A stretch of DNA of 64,000 nucleotides, from positions 124,001 through 188,000 of the forward strand of contig NZ_LAHP01000002.1 of the NCBI RefSeq assembly GCF_000987765.1, in the 5' to 3' direction. Positions 54,881 through 63,604 of the stretch are shown here, piece after piece (position 1 is the first letter of the stretch; each line of letters begins with the position of its first letter). Below the pieces are notes generated by a model that was not told the origin of the DNA, searched no databases, and was given only the letters and a program-made list of their open reading frames with translations. This DNA is from Arsukibacterium sp. MJ3. GTDB taxonomy: Bacteria > Pseudomonadota > Gammaproteobacteria > Enterobacterales > Alteromonadaceae. The translations under genes were made by a program, and so were the position numbers.

Positions 54881-55206
54881 TGTCAGATCCTTTGGGTTAA
54901 TAGCAACGGGCGGAACATGAGTGGTTATTACAGGCTACCAGGGACGGTTTGTTCAGCACAATGTGCTGGTACCGTTTATTGGCAGCGGCGAATCATTAAT
55001 AATAGTATAAATAATTAAGAATAATTAAAAGTGTTGTGGGCGTCAGTACGCTATCCAACTTATGTGTCCTAGCGTACCGACCCGGCTACCGTATTCCCTC
55101 ACTATAGCCTGAAAGCCGGAGCGCCAATACCTAGGACAGGTATTGGCGCTCAGGTGACATTGGACTCGCGCGTAAGGGTGAAAATAATCAGAGTAATGAG
55201 GTGGCA
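54881..55206. other. Gene-free region before the diguanylate cyclase gene
   Basis: No coding frame is credible. It carries a weak inverted repeat (GTACGCT at 55046 with AGCGTAC at 55071) and a strong one (55119-55151). A long stretch around 54985-55030 is AT-rich and could hold a promoter. Confidence 0.5.
55119..55151. repeat. Perfect 14-base inverted repeat upstream of the cyclase gene
   Basis: GAGCGCCAATACCT (55119-55132) pairs with AGGTATTGGCGCTC (55138-55151) around a 5-base loop. It has no T-tract and lies 55 bases before the cyclase ATG, so a leader RNA hairpin or an operator are both possible. Confidence 0.65.
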
Positions 55207-56544
55207 ATGCGTTTATCTGACTTTATCAGGGCCGAAATGGAGCCCATTTTGCAACAATGGCAAAAATTTGCTAAAACGATTTTTACAGCTCGCTATCTTA
55301 CTCCGCCAGAGCTGCTGGATCATGCTAAGGAAATACTGCTAGCCATTGCCGACGATTTGGTGCAGCCTCAAAGTAAGCGGCAACAGGTGGCTAAGTCGAA
55401 AGGTCATGCGCCTGATGCGGTGCAAGATACGCCAGCCGAGACGCACGGTGTCGAGCGACATACCACGGGCTTTAGCATTTACGATACTATTTCTGAATTT
55501 AGGGCGCTTCGGGCCAGCGTTATCTCGCTTTGGTCTAAAACCACCGGAACCTTTACCGGTGATGAACTGGAGGACCTTACCCGGTTTAACGAAGCCATTG
55601 ATCAGGCAATAACTGAATCGCTATCGCGCTACGCCATTGAGCAGGACATGCAAACCCGATTGTTCAGTAAGATCCTGCTGGTGTCGCCGGACCCGATTTA
55701 TGTACTTGACCTTAAAGGCCGGTTTGTTTTTGCAAACAGAGCCACAACAGCGCTGCTCGGGTTACCGGAAAAATTAATTATTGGCAAAAATGCCCAAGAG
55801 CTGAACTTGCCATTTGCTGACAAATTGCAGCAACAGCTGCAATTTGTCATTAAGAGTAAAAAAACCATTCGTGGCGAACTGGAATACTCATTTTCTGGTG
55901 GCCAGGGCAACCAATTTGAGTATCTACTTGCGCCAGTATTTCAGGATAAACACAAAGTAGAGGTTATTGTGGGGATCTCACGCGACATTACCGAGCGTAA
56001 AATCGCTGATGAAAAAATTTGGCACAATGCCAATTATGACTTGTTAACCGGTTTAGCCAACCGCCGGTTGTTGCTGGAGCGCCTAGAGCAGCAGGTAAAA
56101 CAGGCATTACGATCGGGTATCACGTTTGCCGTGTTGTTTATTGACTTGGATGGCTTTAAACAAGTAAATGATTTGGCTGGCCACCAGGCCGGCGACCGCT
56201 TACTTTGTTTAGTATCAGAACGGTTAAACGCATGTGTTCGAGACGTTGACACCGTCGCCCGAATAGGTGGCGATGAATTCACCATCATTATTACTGGCTT
56301 GAAAGACCAGCGCCATGTTAGTGGCGTGTCGCAAAAAATTCTGCAAGAACTTGCCCGCCCATTTGAGGTTTTTGGTCAAAAGGTCCAAATTGGCGGCAGC
56401 ATCGGCATTTCGTTATTTCCAGATGACGCAAGTACGCCGGATGAGCTGCTTAGAACGGCCGATCAGGCAATGTACCTTGCCAAGAAAGCCGGCCGCAACC
56501 AAGTCAATTTCTTTAAACCCTCCACAACTTCTGCTGTGAAATAG
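55207..56544 (+). CDS. Diguanylate cyclase with RsbRD-like, PAS and GGDEF domains
   Basis: Cytoplasmic enzyme of 445 residues making cyclic di-GMP. The N-terminal helical RsbRD-like domain spans about residues 3-140. A PAS domain follows (about 150-265; RLFSKILLVSPDPIYVLDLKGRFVFANRATTALLG), then a GGDEF domain (about 270-440) with the intact A-site IGGDEF. The product-inhibition I-site RDVD lies five residues before it, and Mg-binding Asp is in LFIDLDGFKQVND. ATG 55207 is chosen because GAGGT stands directly upstream, where a GTG at 55201 would lie inside the ribosome binding site. A c-di-GMP phosphodiesterase gene follows 165 bases downstream, suggesting a make-and-break pair. Confidence 0.88.
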   Translation: MRLSDFIRAEMEPILQQWQKFAKTIFTARYLTPPELLDHAKEILLAIADDLVQPQSKRQQVAKSKGHAPDAVQDTPAETHGVERHTTGFSIYDTISEFRALRASVISLWSKTTGTFTGDELEDLTRFNEAIDQAITESLSRYAIEQDMQTRLFSKILLVSPDPIYVLDLKGRFVFANRATTALLGLPEKLIIGKNAQELNLPFADKLQQQLQFVIKSKKTIRGELEYSFSGGQGNQFEYLLAPVFQDKHKVEVIVGISRDITERKIADEKIWHNANYDLLTGLANRRLLLERLEQQVKQALRSGITFAVLFIDLDGFKQVNDLAGHQAGDRLLCLVSERLNACVRDVDTVARIGGDEFTIIITGLKDQRHVSGVSQKILQELARPFEVFGQKVQIGGSIGISLFPDDASTPDELLRTADQAMYLAKKAGRNQVNFFKPSTTSAVK

Positions 56545-56709
56545 CGTGCAGTATAAATAATGGGAACTTCTTTTTATCCTCAGGTTTAATTATTGATTTT
56601 AATTATTGATATTGTGGGATACATAATTTACAAGAATGCAACCCGGAATAATCCTATCTTGTAATTATTCAACGTAGGTGCACTGTAGAACAAGCAAAAG
56701 GATGAGTTT

Positions 56710-59667
56710 ATGAGCACGACACGTGAAACGCGGCAACAAGACCTAGCAGTAGCACACCAGCAATGGATGAACTCGTTGGACGTGATTGCTGATCCTATAG
56801 TCCTGTATGACAAAAATTGCTTTATCCTGCGTTGCAATCGGGCTTATCAACAATATGCCGGTATACCAAAGGCACAGATCATTGGCCAGCTTTACTATCA
56901 GGTTTTTCCAAAAAAAACACTCCCCCATTTACCGCCGGCCAGCTCGCGGCAAACGCTGGCAAAGGCTGAGGTAGAGTCAGAGATTGTGGCGGCTAACAAA
57001 ACATTCCGCTCGCGCGTTAGCAGGGTAACCGACAAACAGGGGGGCCATCTTTATTCTATCCATATCCTTGAAGATATTAACGAGCGCCTGCGAACGCAGA
57101 CAGAATTACAGGCATCGGAGCAACAATACCGGCGGTTATTCGAATCAGCCAAAGACGGTATTCTTATTCTTGATGCACTAAATGGCAAGATTATCGACGC
57201 CAACCCCTTCATCCTTAATTTACTGAGCTACAGCTTTGAGGAGCTTAGCGGCAAAGCGTTATGGGAGATTGGCCTTATTGCGGACATTAAAATCAGCAAG
57301 CGTGCGTCAAAAGAGTTGTTGGCAGAAGAATACATCCGTTACGAGCATCTGCCGCTGAAATCGAAAGACGGTAGGTGCATCGAGGTAGAATTTATCAGCA
57401 ACCTCTATCCGGTTGGCGACCATAACGTGATCCAGTGTAACATCCGCGATATCAGCGAGAAACTGCGGGCAGAGCAAGCGCTAAAAACGTCAGAACAACA
57501 ATACCGGCGGCTGTTTGAATCGGCCAAAGACGGTATTCTTATTCTTGATGCGACAACTGGTAAGATTATCGACGCTAACCCCTTCATCCTTAATTTACTG
57601 TGCTACAGCCTCGATGAGCTTAGTGGCAAGGCCATTTGGGAAATTGGCCTGGTAGCGGATATAAAAATGAGCAAGCGGGCATCTAAAGAGCTGTTATCAG
57701 AGCAATACATCCGTTACGAAGACATGCCGCTTAAATCAAAGGACGGCAGGCTAATTGACGTGGAATTTATCAGTAACCTCTATCAGGTTGGTGACGATAA
57801 GGTGATCCAATGCAACATTCGCGACATAACCCAGCGCAAGGTAGCCGAAGCGCGCATTAAATACCTTAGCCGCATTCAGGCCGTGCTAAGCGGCATCAAC
57901 AACCTGATTGTGCGGGTGCAAACACAAGACACACTGTTCACGGAGGCATGTAATATCGCCGTCGAGACCGGCGGGTTCAGCTTGGCGATGGTTGGCATTG
58001 TCGATCGGGCCACCATGACCATTAGCCCGGTCGCTACCGCGGGCAAAGATAAGGTACAGTTAACCACCATGAAAAGCACCCTGTCAGCCGTCGCGCTTAG
58101 CGGAAAAACCATGGTGGCGCGCTCTATCCGGGGAGAAAAAATTATGGTGTCCAACGATGCGCAAAACGACTCCAAGGTGTTATTCCGTAAAGAATACACC
58201 GAAACAGGTGTGCGCTCGATGGTAATATTGCCGCTGGTTGTCGCGGATAAAGCAATGGGAGTACTGGCACTTTACACTAACGAGGTTGATTTTTTCCATG
58301 CCGAAGAATTAAAACTGTTGACAGAGCTGGCCGGTGATATTGCCTTTGCTGTCGATCATCTCGCCAAGCTGGATAGGCTTAACTACCTCGCTTACTACGA
58401 TGAACTTACTGGTCTGGCGAATCGCAGTCTGTTTTTGGAAAGGGTGGCCCAATGCATGCGCAGCGCGGCCAGCGACGGGCAGCAACTGGCCTTGTGTTTA
58501 ATCGATTTAGAACGGTTTAAAAACATTAATGACAGCTTGGGCCGGCCAGCCGGAGACGCACTATTAAAGCAGGTGGCGCAGTGGCTAACTAACAATACCG
58601 CCGATGTTAACCTGTTAGCGCATCTCAATGCCGACCATTTCGCCATGCTGTTACCCGAGGTAAGCCTTGCCGGCGGTTTAGCCAGAAAAATTGAGCAAAT
58701 GTCGCAAGATTTTTACAACCACCCGTTCCACCTTGATAAGACCAACTTTCACATCTCCAGCAAAACAGGGATTGCGTTATTTCCGGAGGATGGTGACGAT
58801 GCCGATACCTTATTTAAACATGCTGAAGTCGCACTGAAAAAAGCCAAAGCGAGAGGCGAGCGATACCTGTTTTACACCCAAAAAATGACTGCAGCGGTGG
58901 CTGGAAAATTAGCGCTGGAAAACCAGTTGCGTCAGGCGCTCGACAACCAGGAGTTTGTGCTGTATTACCAGCCCAAGCTAAACTTTGCCGGCGACAACGT
59001 TACCAGTGCCGAGGCACTGATCCGCTGGAATAACCCACGTACCGGGCTGGTTTCGCCGGGCCAGTTTATTCCAATTCTGGAAGAAACCGGCTTAATTCAT
59101 GAAGTAGGACGTTGGGCGCTACACCAGGCTATTACTGACAACCGGCACTGGCGTAACACCAGACCGCCTGCCCTGCGCATAGCGGTAAATGTGTCAGCAT
59201 TGCAACTGTATCGGGCCGACTTTATAACCGAGGTGGAACAGGCGGTGGCGTTAGATACGCATGCGGCACAAGGGCTGGAACTGGAAATCACCGAAAGCAT
59301 GCTGATGACTGATATTAGCCGCAATATAGCCAGCCTGAAAATGATCCGTAACCAGGGCATTAGCATCGCCATTGATGATTTCGGTACCGGCTACTCTTCG
59401 CTTAGCTACCTGGCGAAACTGCCGGTTGACACCTTGAAAATAGACCGTGCGTTCATCATCGAAATGACGAGCGGGCAGGAAGGGCTGGCGCTGGTATCAA
59501 CCATTATCAACCTGGCACATGCGTTTAAGCTTAAGGTGGTGGCCGAGGGAGTCGAAACGAATGAGCAATCGCAGTTGCTTCGTTTACTCGGTTGCGACCA
59601 ACTGCAGGGCTTTTTGTTTAGTAAACCCTTACCGCGCGAGGAGTTTGAACGTAGATTTCTGAACTGA
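56710..59667 (+). CDS. PAS-PAS-PAS-GAF-GGDEF-EAL c-di-GMP phosphodiesterase
   Basis: Multi-domain signalling protein of 985 residues without membrane segments. A first PAS domain (about 15-125) is followed by two almost identical PAS copies (about 135-255 and 260-380, each starting YRRLFESAKDGILILDA), a GAF domain (about 400-550), a degenerate GGDEF domain (about 565-720, A-site NADHF) and an EAL domain (about 735-985). EAL key residues are intact: EALIRW, EITESML, IDDFGTGYSSLSYL, LKIDRAFI, VAEGVET. It therefore probably hydrolyses c-di-GMP, with the GGDEF domain acting as a GTP sensor. GAF and PAS may sense nucleotides, redox or light. No upstream overlap with the cyclase gene. Confidence 0.9.
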   Translation: MSTTRETRQQDLAVAHQQWMNSLDVIADPIVLYDKNCFILRCNRAYQQYAGIPKAQIIGQLYYQVFPKKTLPHLPPASSRQTLAKAEVESEIVAANKTFRSRVSRVTDKQGGHLYSIHILEDINERLRTQTELQASEQQYRRLFESAKDGILILDALNGKIIDANPFILNLLSYSFEELSGKALWEIGLIADIKISKRASKELLAEEYIRYEHLPLKSKDGRCIEVEFISNLYPVGDHNVIQCNIRDISEKLRAEQALKTSEQQYRRLFESAKDGILILDATTGKIIDANPFILNLLCYSLDELSGKAIWEIGLVADIKMSKRASKELLSEQYIRYEDMPLKSKDGRLIDVEFISNLYQVGDDKVIQCNIRDITQRKVAEARIKYLSRIQAVLSGINNLIVRVQTQDTLFTEACNIAVETGGFSLAMVGIVDRATMTISPVATAGKDKVQLTTMKSTLSAVALSGKTMVARSIRGEKIMVSNDAQNDSKVLFRKEYTETGVRSMVILPLVVADKAMGVLALYTNEVDFFHAEELKLLTELAGDIAFAVDHLAKLDRLNYLAYYDELTGLANRSLFLERVAQCMRSAASDGQQLALCLIDLERFKNINDSLGRPAGDALLKQVAQWLTNNTADVNLLAHLNADHFAMLLPEVSLAGGLARKIEQMSQDFYNHPFHLDKTNFHISSKTGIALFPEDGDDADTLFKHAEVALKKAKARGERYLFYTQKMTAAVAGKLALENQLRQALDNQEFVLYYQPKLNFAGDNVTSAEALIRWNNPRTGLVSPGQFIPILEETGLIHEVGRWALHQAITDNRHWRNTRPPALRIAVNVSALQLYRADFITEVEQAVALDTHAAQGLELEITESMLMTDISRNIASLKMIRNQGISIAIDDFGTGYSSLSYLAKLPVDTLKIDRAFIIEMTSGQEGLALVSTIINLAHAFKLKVVAEGVETNEQSQLLRLLGCDQLQGFLFSKPLPREEFERRFLN
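57121..57845. repeat. Tandem duplication of a PAS-encoding segment
   Basis: Bases from 57121 and from 57496 encode two successive PAS domains at an offset of exactly 375 bases (125 codons). They agree closely at the nucleotide level over several hundred bases, for example the identical run from AAAGACGGTATTCTTATTC onward. A recent in-frame duplication is the simplest reading. Confidence 0.85.
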
Positions 59668-60037
59668 CTTGTCAGAATTCAGGCTGTAGTTTGTGTGCTA
59701 ACGCGTTAGTCATGTTATCGATAACGGTGACCCGGTATGGGTATATCAACGGTTACCTTGAGCCAAGAGAAAACATAGATGCAGCATGCTGTGGGTAAAA
59801 TGTTAAAGTATTCCATCCTGATTTTACCACCATAGTGTCTCCCACCCTGGCACAACAGTCAGAATTTCTATTTAGTAAATTGCCCGTTTACTACATTAAA
59901 CTGGGAGTAGTACGGCTAAAGAGTACATCCAAGCTAGCTGATTTAGTTACCCTGCAACGTGTTAATGCGGCGTTGACGAAACACGAGTAATATAACAATA
60001 ATTAGCGTTTTCGACGCTTAACCGCATGGTGGCTAAA
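59668..60037. other. Gene-free region between phosphodiesterase and YgjP-like gene
   Basis: No gene is supported. A frame without a start codon, ending near 59990 (VSPTLAQQSEFLFSKLPVYY and on), could be a fragment but matches nothing I know. No terminator with a T-tract was seen after the phosphodiesterase gene. Confidence 0.4.
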
Positions 60038-60532
60038 CTAGGGGTGGTCAAACCAAGTAAGAAACAGCCGTAAATCCAGTTCTAATTGATGATACGCAGG
60101 CAGCATGTGCAAACAGAGTTTGTAAAATGCTTTGTTGTGGTCTTTTTCCCGCAAATGCGCTAACTCGTGTACCACAATCATTTGCAATAGTGGCAGCGGT
60201 AGTTGCTTTAGAATGCTAGCAACTCTTATTTCGTTTTTACTTTTTAGCTTGCTACCTTGCACCCGGCTTATTTGTGTATGCGTGCCCAGCGCGTTGTTAA
60301 TGACATGGATTTTCGGATCAAATATCACCTTGCTAACCGGCTCACTGCTTTTCAGCCATTGCTTTTTTAAATCCTGCGTTAACACATACAATGCTTTATC
60401 GGTTTGTACCGCATGACTCTGGTTCGGGTATCGTTGCTGCAAGGTGCTGCCAAGCGCGTCTTCGGCCAGTAATTGCCGCACTTGTTGCTGTAGCGTAGCC
60501 GAGTAATGGCGTAAATAGGGTAGTTGTTGCAT
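60038..60532 (-). CDS. YgjP-like (DUF45) metallopeptidase family protein
   Basis: Protein of 164 residues in the YgjP/WSS1-like group (DUF45), with the zinc site HELAHLREKDHNKAFY (HExxH plus a third His) near residue 127. Some family members are called UTP pyrophosphatases, but a peptidase-like fold is clear and the true substrate is unknown. The start may be ATG 60532 or GTG 60541, three codons upstream, neither with a strong RBS. It begins directly after the DUF2237 gene and is very likely its operon partner. Confidence 0.75.
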   Translation of the reverse strand: MQQLPYLRHYSATLQQQVRQLLAEDALGSTLQQRYPNQSHAVQTDKALYVLTQDLKKQWLKSSEPVSKVIFDPKIHVINNALGTHTQISRVQGSKLKSKNEIRVASILKQLPLPLLQMIVVHELAHLREKDHNKAFYKLCLHMLPAYHQLELDLRLFLTWFDHP

Positions 60533-60541
60533 GGTTAACAC

Positions 60542-60916
60542 TTAGTCAGCAGGTAACGCATAGCGTTTTAACAAGTCAAGTTCAACATAGTTAAGTGCTT
60601 TTTCATGGCAAGCGCTAAGCTTAACTGGCGGTGCGACACCTGCTTGCACAGCTTCTTGCCAGCGTATGGCACATAAGCACCAGCAATCACCGGCTGTTAA
60701 TCCGGGAAAGTCCCACTCGGGTTTTGCGGTTATTAAATCGTTGCCTTGTGTCAAAGTATATTGCAGAAAGGCATCGGTAAGTTCGGCGCAAATAACATGG
60801 CTGCCCATGTCCTGAGCATTGGTACGGCAGTAACCATCACGAAAATAACCGGTTGTGGGCGAGAAGCAACACGAAGTTAGCGGTTGCCCCAGCACATTTA
60901 GGGTGATGTTTGACAT
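60542..60916 (-). CDS. DUF2237 protein
   Basis: Small cytoplasmic protein of 124 residues of the DUF2237 (COG3651) family, function unknown. Conserved residues include the N-terminal NVLGQPLTSCCFSPTTGYFRDGYCRT, the HVICAELTDAFLQYT segment and the GDCWCLCAIRWQEAVQAGVAPPVKL region. The six or more cysteines suggest metal or redox chemistry, which is only inferred. It is the first gene of a two-gene leftward set with the YgjP-like gene, whose start directly follows its stop. The family is often found in bacteria with plant or soil ties but appears widely. Confidence 0.85.
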   Translation of the reverse strand: MSNITLNVLGQPLTSCCFSPTTGYFRDGYCRTNAQDMGSHVICAELTDAFLQYTLTQGNDLITAKPEWDFPGLTAGDCWCLCAIRWQEAVQAGVAPPVKLSACHEKALNYVELDLLKRYALPAD

Positions 60917-61026
60917 AATGTAATATTGACCTCTTTATATGGGTAAAAATGCATTTATTAGATTAAACCACTACATTGCGTATTGCCGCTGCTTAATTCA
61001 CTTGTTAGCATCAGTTATTAATTATT

Positions 61027-62142
61027 ATGGGACTATTTATGCGCTGGATGCAATATACGTTACTGTTGCTGCTATTAATGTGCACTCAGGCTATTGCTCA
61101 GCAATACTCCTCAGGTGCCTGTTTGTTATTACAGCAACAGATAGACCGTTTTGCCAGTCAGCCACAAAATGCTAACTATCGCAACGCCAGACGCGAATAT
61201 GATAAGTATTGCCTTAAACCGGTGTCTAAGCCACCGGTAAGTAACGCCAACCGAGAAACGGCAGAGCCTGTTTTACCACAACGGCCACGGCAGCTCCCTC
61301 CGCAACCACAGCCGCAAACTTACGATGAGCCTACGCCAACTGACCAGGCTGCTCAGTTGCCGCCAGTGCCAGTACCGGTTGTGCCGCAAGCAGAACCTGA
61401 ACTTGAGCCCCAGCTTGAACAAGCCTTAGATCAAGAACACGCTGCAGCTGAGGTAGTGAATGTGCAGCCGATAATAGCGCCGTCTACAGTAACCACCGAC
61501 GGCAATGAAAGTGAAGTGTCTGAAGATATAGTGGTACGCATTCTCAATAACCTGCCGCTGATTATCGCTAATATATTTGCCTGGTTATTGGTACTATTTT
61601 TAATGACATCCTGGTTTGGTTTAAACTTACCTGGCTTTAAAGGCGTGTTTGCTGAGTATAAGTTAAACCGTCTGTTGCGCTGGCGCTTGTCACGTGGTTA
61701 TCACCACTTTCGCAAACTGAAATTATTGACAGCTAAGGATGAGCTGGTGATGATTGATCATCTGGTGCTGAGTCCCTTTGGTATTTTTGTCATTATGGTA
61801 AAAGACTACCGTGGTCATATTTTTGGTAGTGAAGAGCAGGCAAACTGGATGCGGCAGTATTTTGGTAATAAAAAACAATTTATGAACCCATTACATGAAA
61901 ACTTTAAACATGTTGCCGCGGTAAAAAACCTGCTGCAGCTTCAGGGCACTGATGTTATGCAGCATGTGTATTCTATTATTGCCTTTAGCCGGGTTGCCCA
62001 GTTTAAAACCGAGCTGCCGGCTAATATTACCTATATTGATGCCATATCAGCTTATCTTAAGCAGTTTGACGACCCGTGTTTTAACGACGAGCAGTTAAGT
62101 CGCTTTGCCGCCTTATTCAGCCAAGCCAGCACCGATAACTAA
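61027..62142 (+). CDS. Membrane protein with NERD (nuclease-related) domain
   Basis: Protein of 371 residues with unusual layout. A signal peptide (MRWMQYTLLLLLLMCTQAIA) is followed by a short helical domain with two cysteines (about 31-65, CLLLQQQIDRFASQPQNANY to YDKYC). A Pro/Gln/Glu-rich linker (about 75-165) leads to one transmembrane helix (about 178-202) and a cytoplasmic NERD domain (about 210-340) with EYKLNRLL, IDHLVLSPFGIFVIMVKDYRGHIFG and YIDAISAYL. NERD domains are distant relatives of nuclease folds, and here they may bind or cut nucleic acid. ATG 61039 with GGGA upstream is an alternative start. The gene stands alone. Confidence 0.8.
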   Translation: MGLFMRWMQYTLLLLLLMCTQAIAQQYSSGACLLLQQQIDRFASQPQNANYRNARREYDKYCLKPVSKPPVSNANRETAEPVLPQRPRQLPPQPQPQTYDEPTPTDQAAQLPPVPVPVVPQAEPELEPQLEQALDQEHAAAEVVNVQPIIAPSTVTTDGNESEVSEDIVVRILNNLPLIIANIFAWLLVLFLMTSWFGLNLPGFKGVFAEYKLNRLLRWRLSRGYHHFRKLKLLTAKDELVMIDHLVLSPFGIFVIMVKDYRGHIFGSEEQANWMRQYFGNKKQFMNPLHENFKHVAAVKNLLQLQGTDVMQHVYSIIAFSRVAQFKTELPANITYIDAISAYLKQFDDPCFNDEQLSRFAALFSQASTDN

Positions 62143-62158
62143 TACCTGCTAAGGCCGC

Positions 62159-63136
62159 TTAAATTTTAACAATAACCCGGCCTTGTACCTTGCCCTTTAA
62201 TAAGGCGGCTGCAGTATCAACCACCTGATCCAGCGATATAACCTGGCTAATCTGGCTGAAATCGTCGGCATCCAGCAGCTCGCTTAAGCGCTGCCAGGCT
62301 TGTTTGCGATCGGCCAGCGGTCGCATAACGCTGTCGATACCGTATAAGGTGATGCCACGCAAAATAAAGGGTGCAACTGAAGAGGGGAAATCCATTCCTT
62401 GTGCTAAACCACATGCTGCGATGGCGCCGCCATAGCGAGTACTGGCGCAGGCATTGGCCAGCGTATGGCTACCAACACAATCCACCACCCCGGCCCAGCG
62501 TTCTTTTTGTAATGGCTTACCGGCAACGCTAAGTTGCTCGCGGGGTATCACTTCTGACGCACCCAGTTTCGTTAAGTAATCGCTTTCGTCAGGGCGACCG
62601 GTGGCCGCAACCACTTTATAGCCCAGCTTGCTCAGTAACCGAATAGCGTAACTGCCGACACCACCATTGGCGCCGGTGACTAAAATCTCGCCGTGCTCAG
62701 GGGTAACGCCATGCTTTTGCAGCGCCAGCACACACAGCATTGCCGTATAACCGGCAGTACCTACCGCCATTGCCTGCTCGGGTGTAAGTGCATCAGGTAG
62801 CGGGATAAGCCAGTCACTTTTTAAACGGGCTTTTTCGGCTAACCCGCCCCAGTGGTTTTCACCCACACCAAAACCGTTTAACAGTACTTTGTTACCGGTT
62901 TGCAAATGTGCCGAGTCAGACTGAATAACTTCGCCCACCAGATCAATCCCTGGTACCATTGGAAACGACCGCACCACCGGCGAGCTGCCGGTAATGGCTA
63001 ACGCATCTTTGTAATTCAGGGTACTGGCCAGCACTTTAACCGTGACATCACCTGCAGGTAGCTGTTGTTCATCAACGCTGGTTAATGTGGCGTGATAGCC
63101 CTGGTCGTTTTTGTTGATCAAAATTGCCTTAAACAT
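62159..63136 (-). CDS. acuI: AcuI-type acrylyl-CoA/quinone reductase (MDR family)
   Basis: NADPH-dependent medium-chain reductase of 325 residues in the YhdH/AcuI family, which reduces acrylyl-CoA (linked to dimethylsulfoniopropionate breakdown) and similar enones. Features are STLNYKDALAITG, FPMVPGIDLVGEV, AVGTAGYTAMLCV, the nucleotide motif VTGANGGVGSYAIRLLSKLG and the C-terminal GKVQGRVIVKI. The ATG at 63136 follows GGAG, while the open frame to 63148 has TTG inside that ribosome binding site. No other DMSP genes are nearby, so the acrylyl-CoA role is only a family guess and detoxification of reactive enones is equally likely. Confidence 0.85.
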   Translation of the reverse strand: MFKAILINKNDQGYHATLTSVDEQQLPAGDVTVKVLASTLNYKDALAITGSSPVVRSFPMVPGIDLVGEVIQSDSAHLQTGNKVLLNGFGVGENHWGGLAEKARLKSDWLIPLPDALTPEQAMAVGTAGYTAMLCVLALQKHGVTPEHGEILVTGANGGVGSYAIRLLSKLGYKVVAATGRPDESDYLTKLGASEVIPREQLSVAGKPLQKERWAGVVDCVGSHTLANACASTRYGGAIAACGLAQGMDFPSSVAPFILRGITLYGIDSVMRPLADRKQAWQRLSELLDADDFSQISQVISLDQVVDTAAALLKGKVQGRVIVKI

Positions 63137-63210
63137 AGTTTTCTCCAATTAAAACCGCTGTACTTAACATACTGCATACGTTTTAGGCTGTCATGTTATT
63201 GCCGGCATAG

Positions 63211-63312
63211 TCAATACTGATTTGTACCAGCAACACTGATTTTATCAGCGAGCTTCAAAGCTTCAGCTTTAAATTCTGCAGTATGAAGTTTGCGGACTTT
63301 CTTTGTTGACAT
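63211..63312 (-). pseudogene. IS3-family transposase orfA remnant
   Basis: The minus strand reads MSTKKVRKLHTAEFKAEALKL-like sequence for 33 residues and then stops. That is the typical N-terminus of the IS3-family OrfA (helix-turn-helix DNA-binding part). Homologues continue to about 90-100 residues, so the gene is cut short at ISVAGTNQY and the rest of the element is absent. The TTTGTACACCTT stretch upstream (around 63350) may be part of the left end. It lies between acuI and the secreted protein gene and marks a past insertion. Confidence 0.75.
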
Positions 63313-63604
63313 TATTCACCTCATTAAGCAATTGTGCTCACTTAGCAAGGTGTACAAAAGTGTTGGTACGGATCACAAAGGTTGGGGGTCTTATTTTGAG
63401 CTTTATGTAGTGATTGAGGAAAATATTGCCCAGTGTCTGAATTTTGTTTTGCTATTTGTATAAAAAACGAGCAAATATTGCAATATAGGCTAAATTATAG
63501 TGTTGGATTTTAAAAAATAATATTGGTGAGACCCCTGTTTTGATGTATTTGTCAGGATATGCTGACCAATTGGCGGCTTTGATTACATTAAGAGAGAGAA
63601 AATC

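Noticed and set aside
59779-59990. Open frame with sequence VSPTLAQQSEFLFSKLPVYY in the gap after the EAL gene
   Set aside because: It has no start codon with a ribosome binding site and no recognisable similarity.
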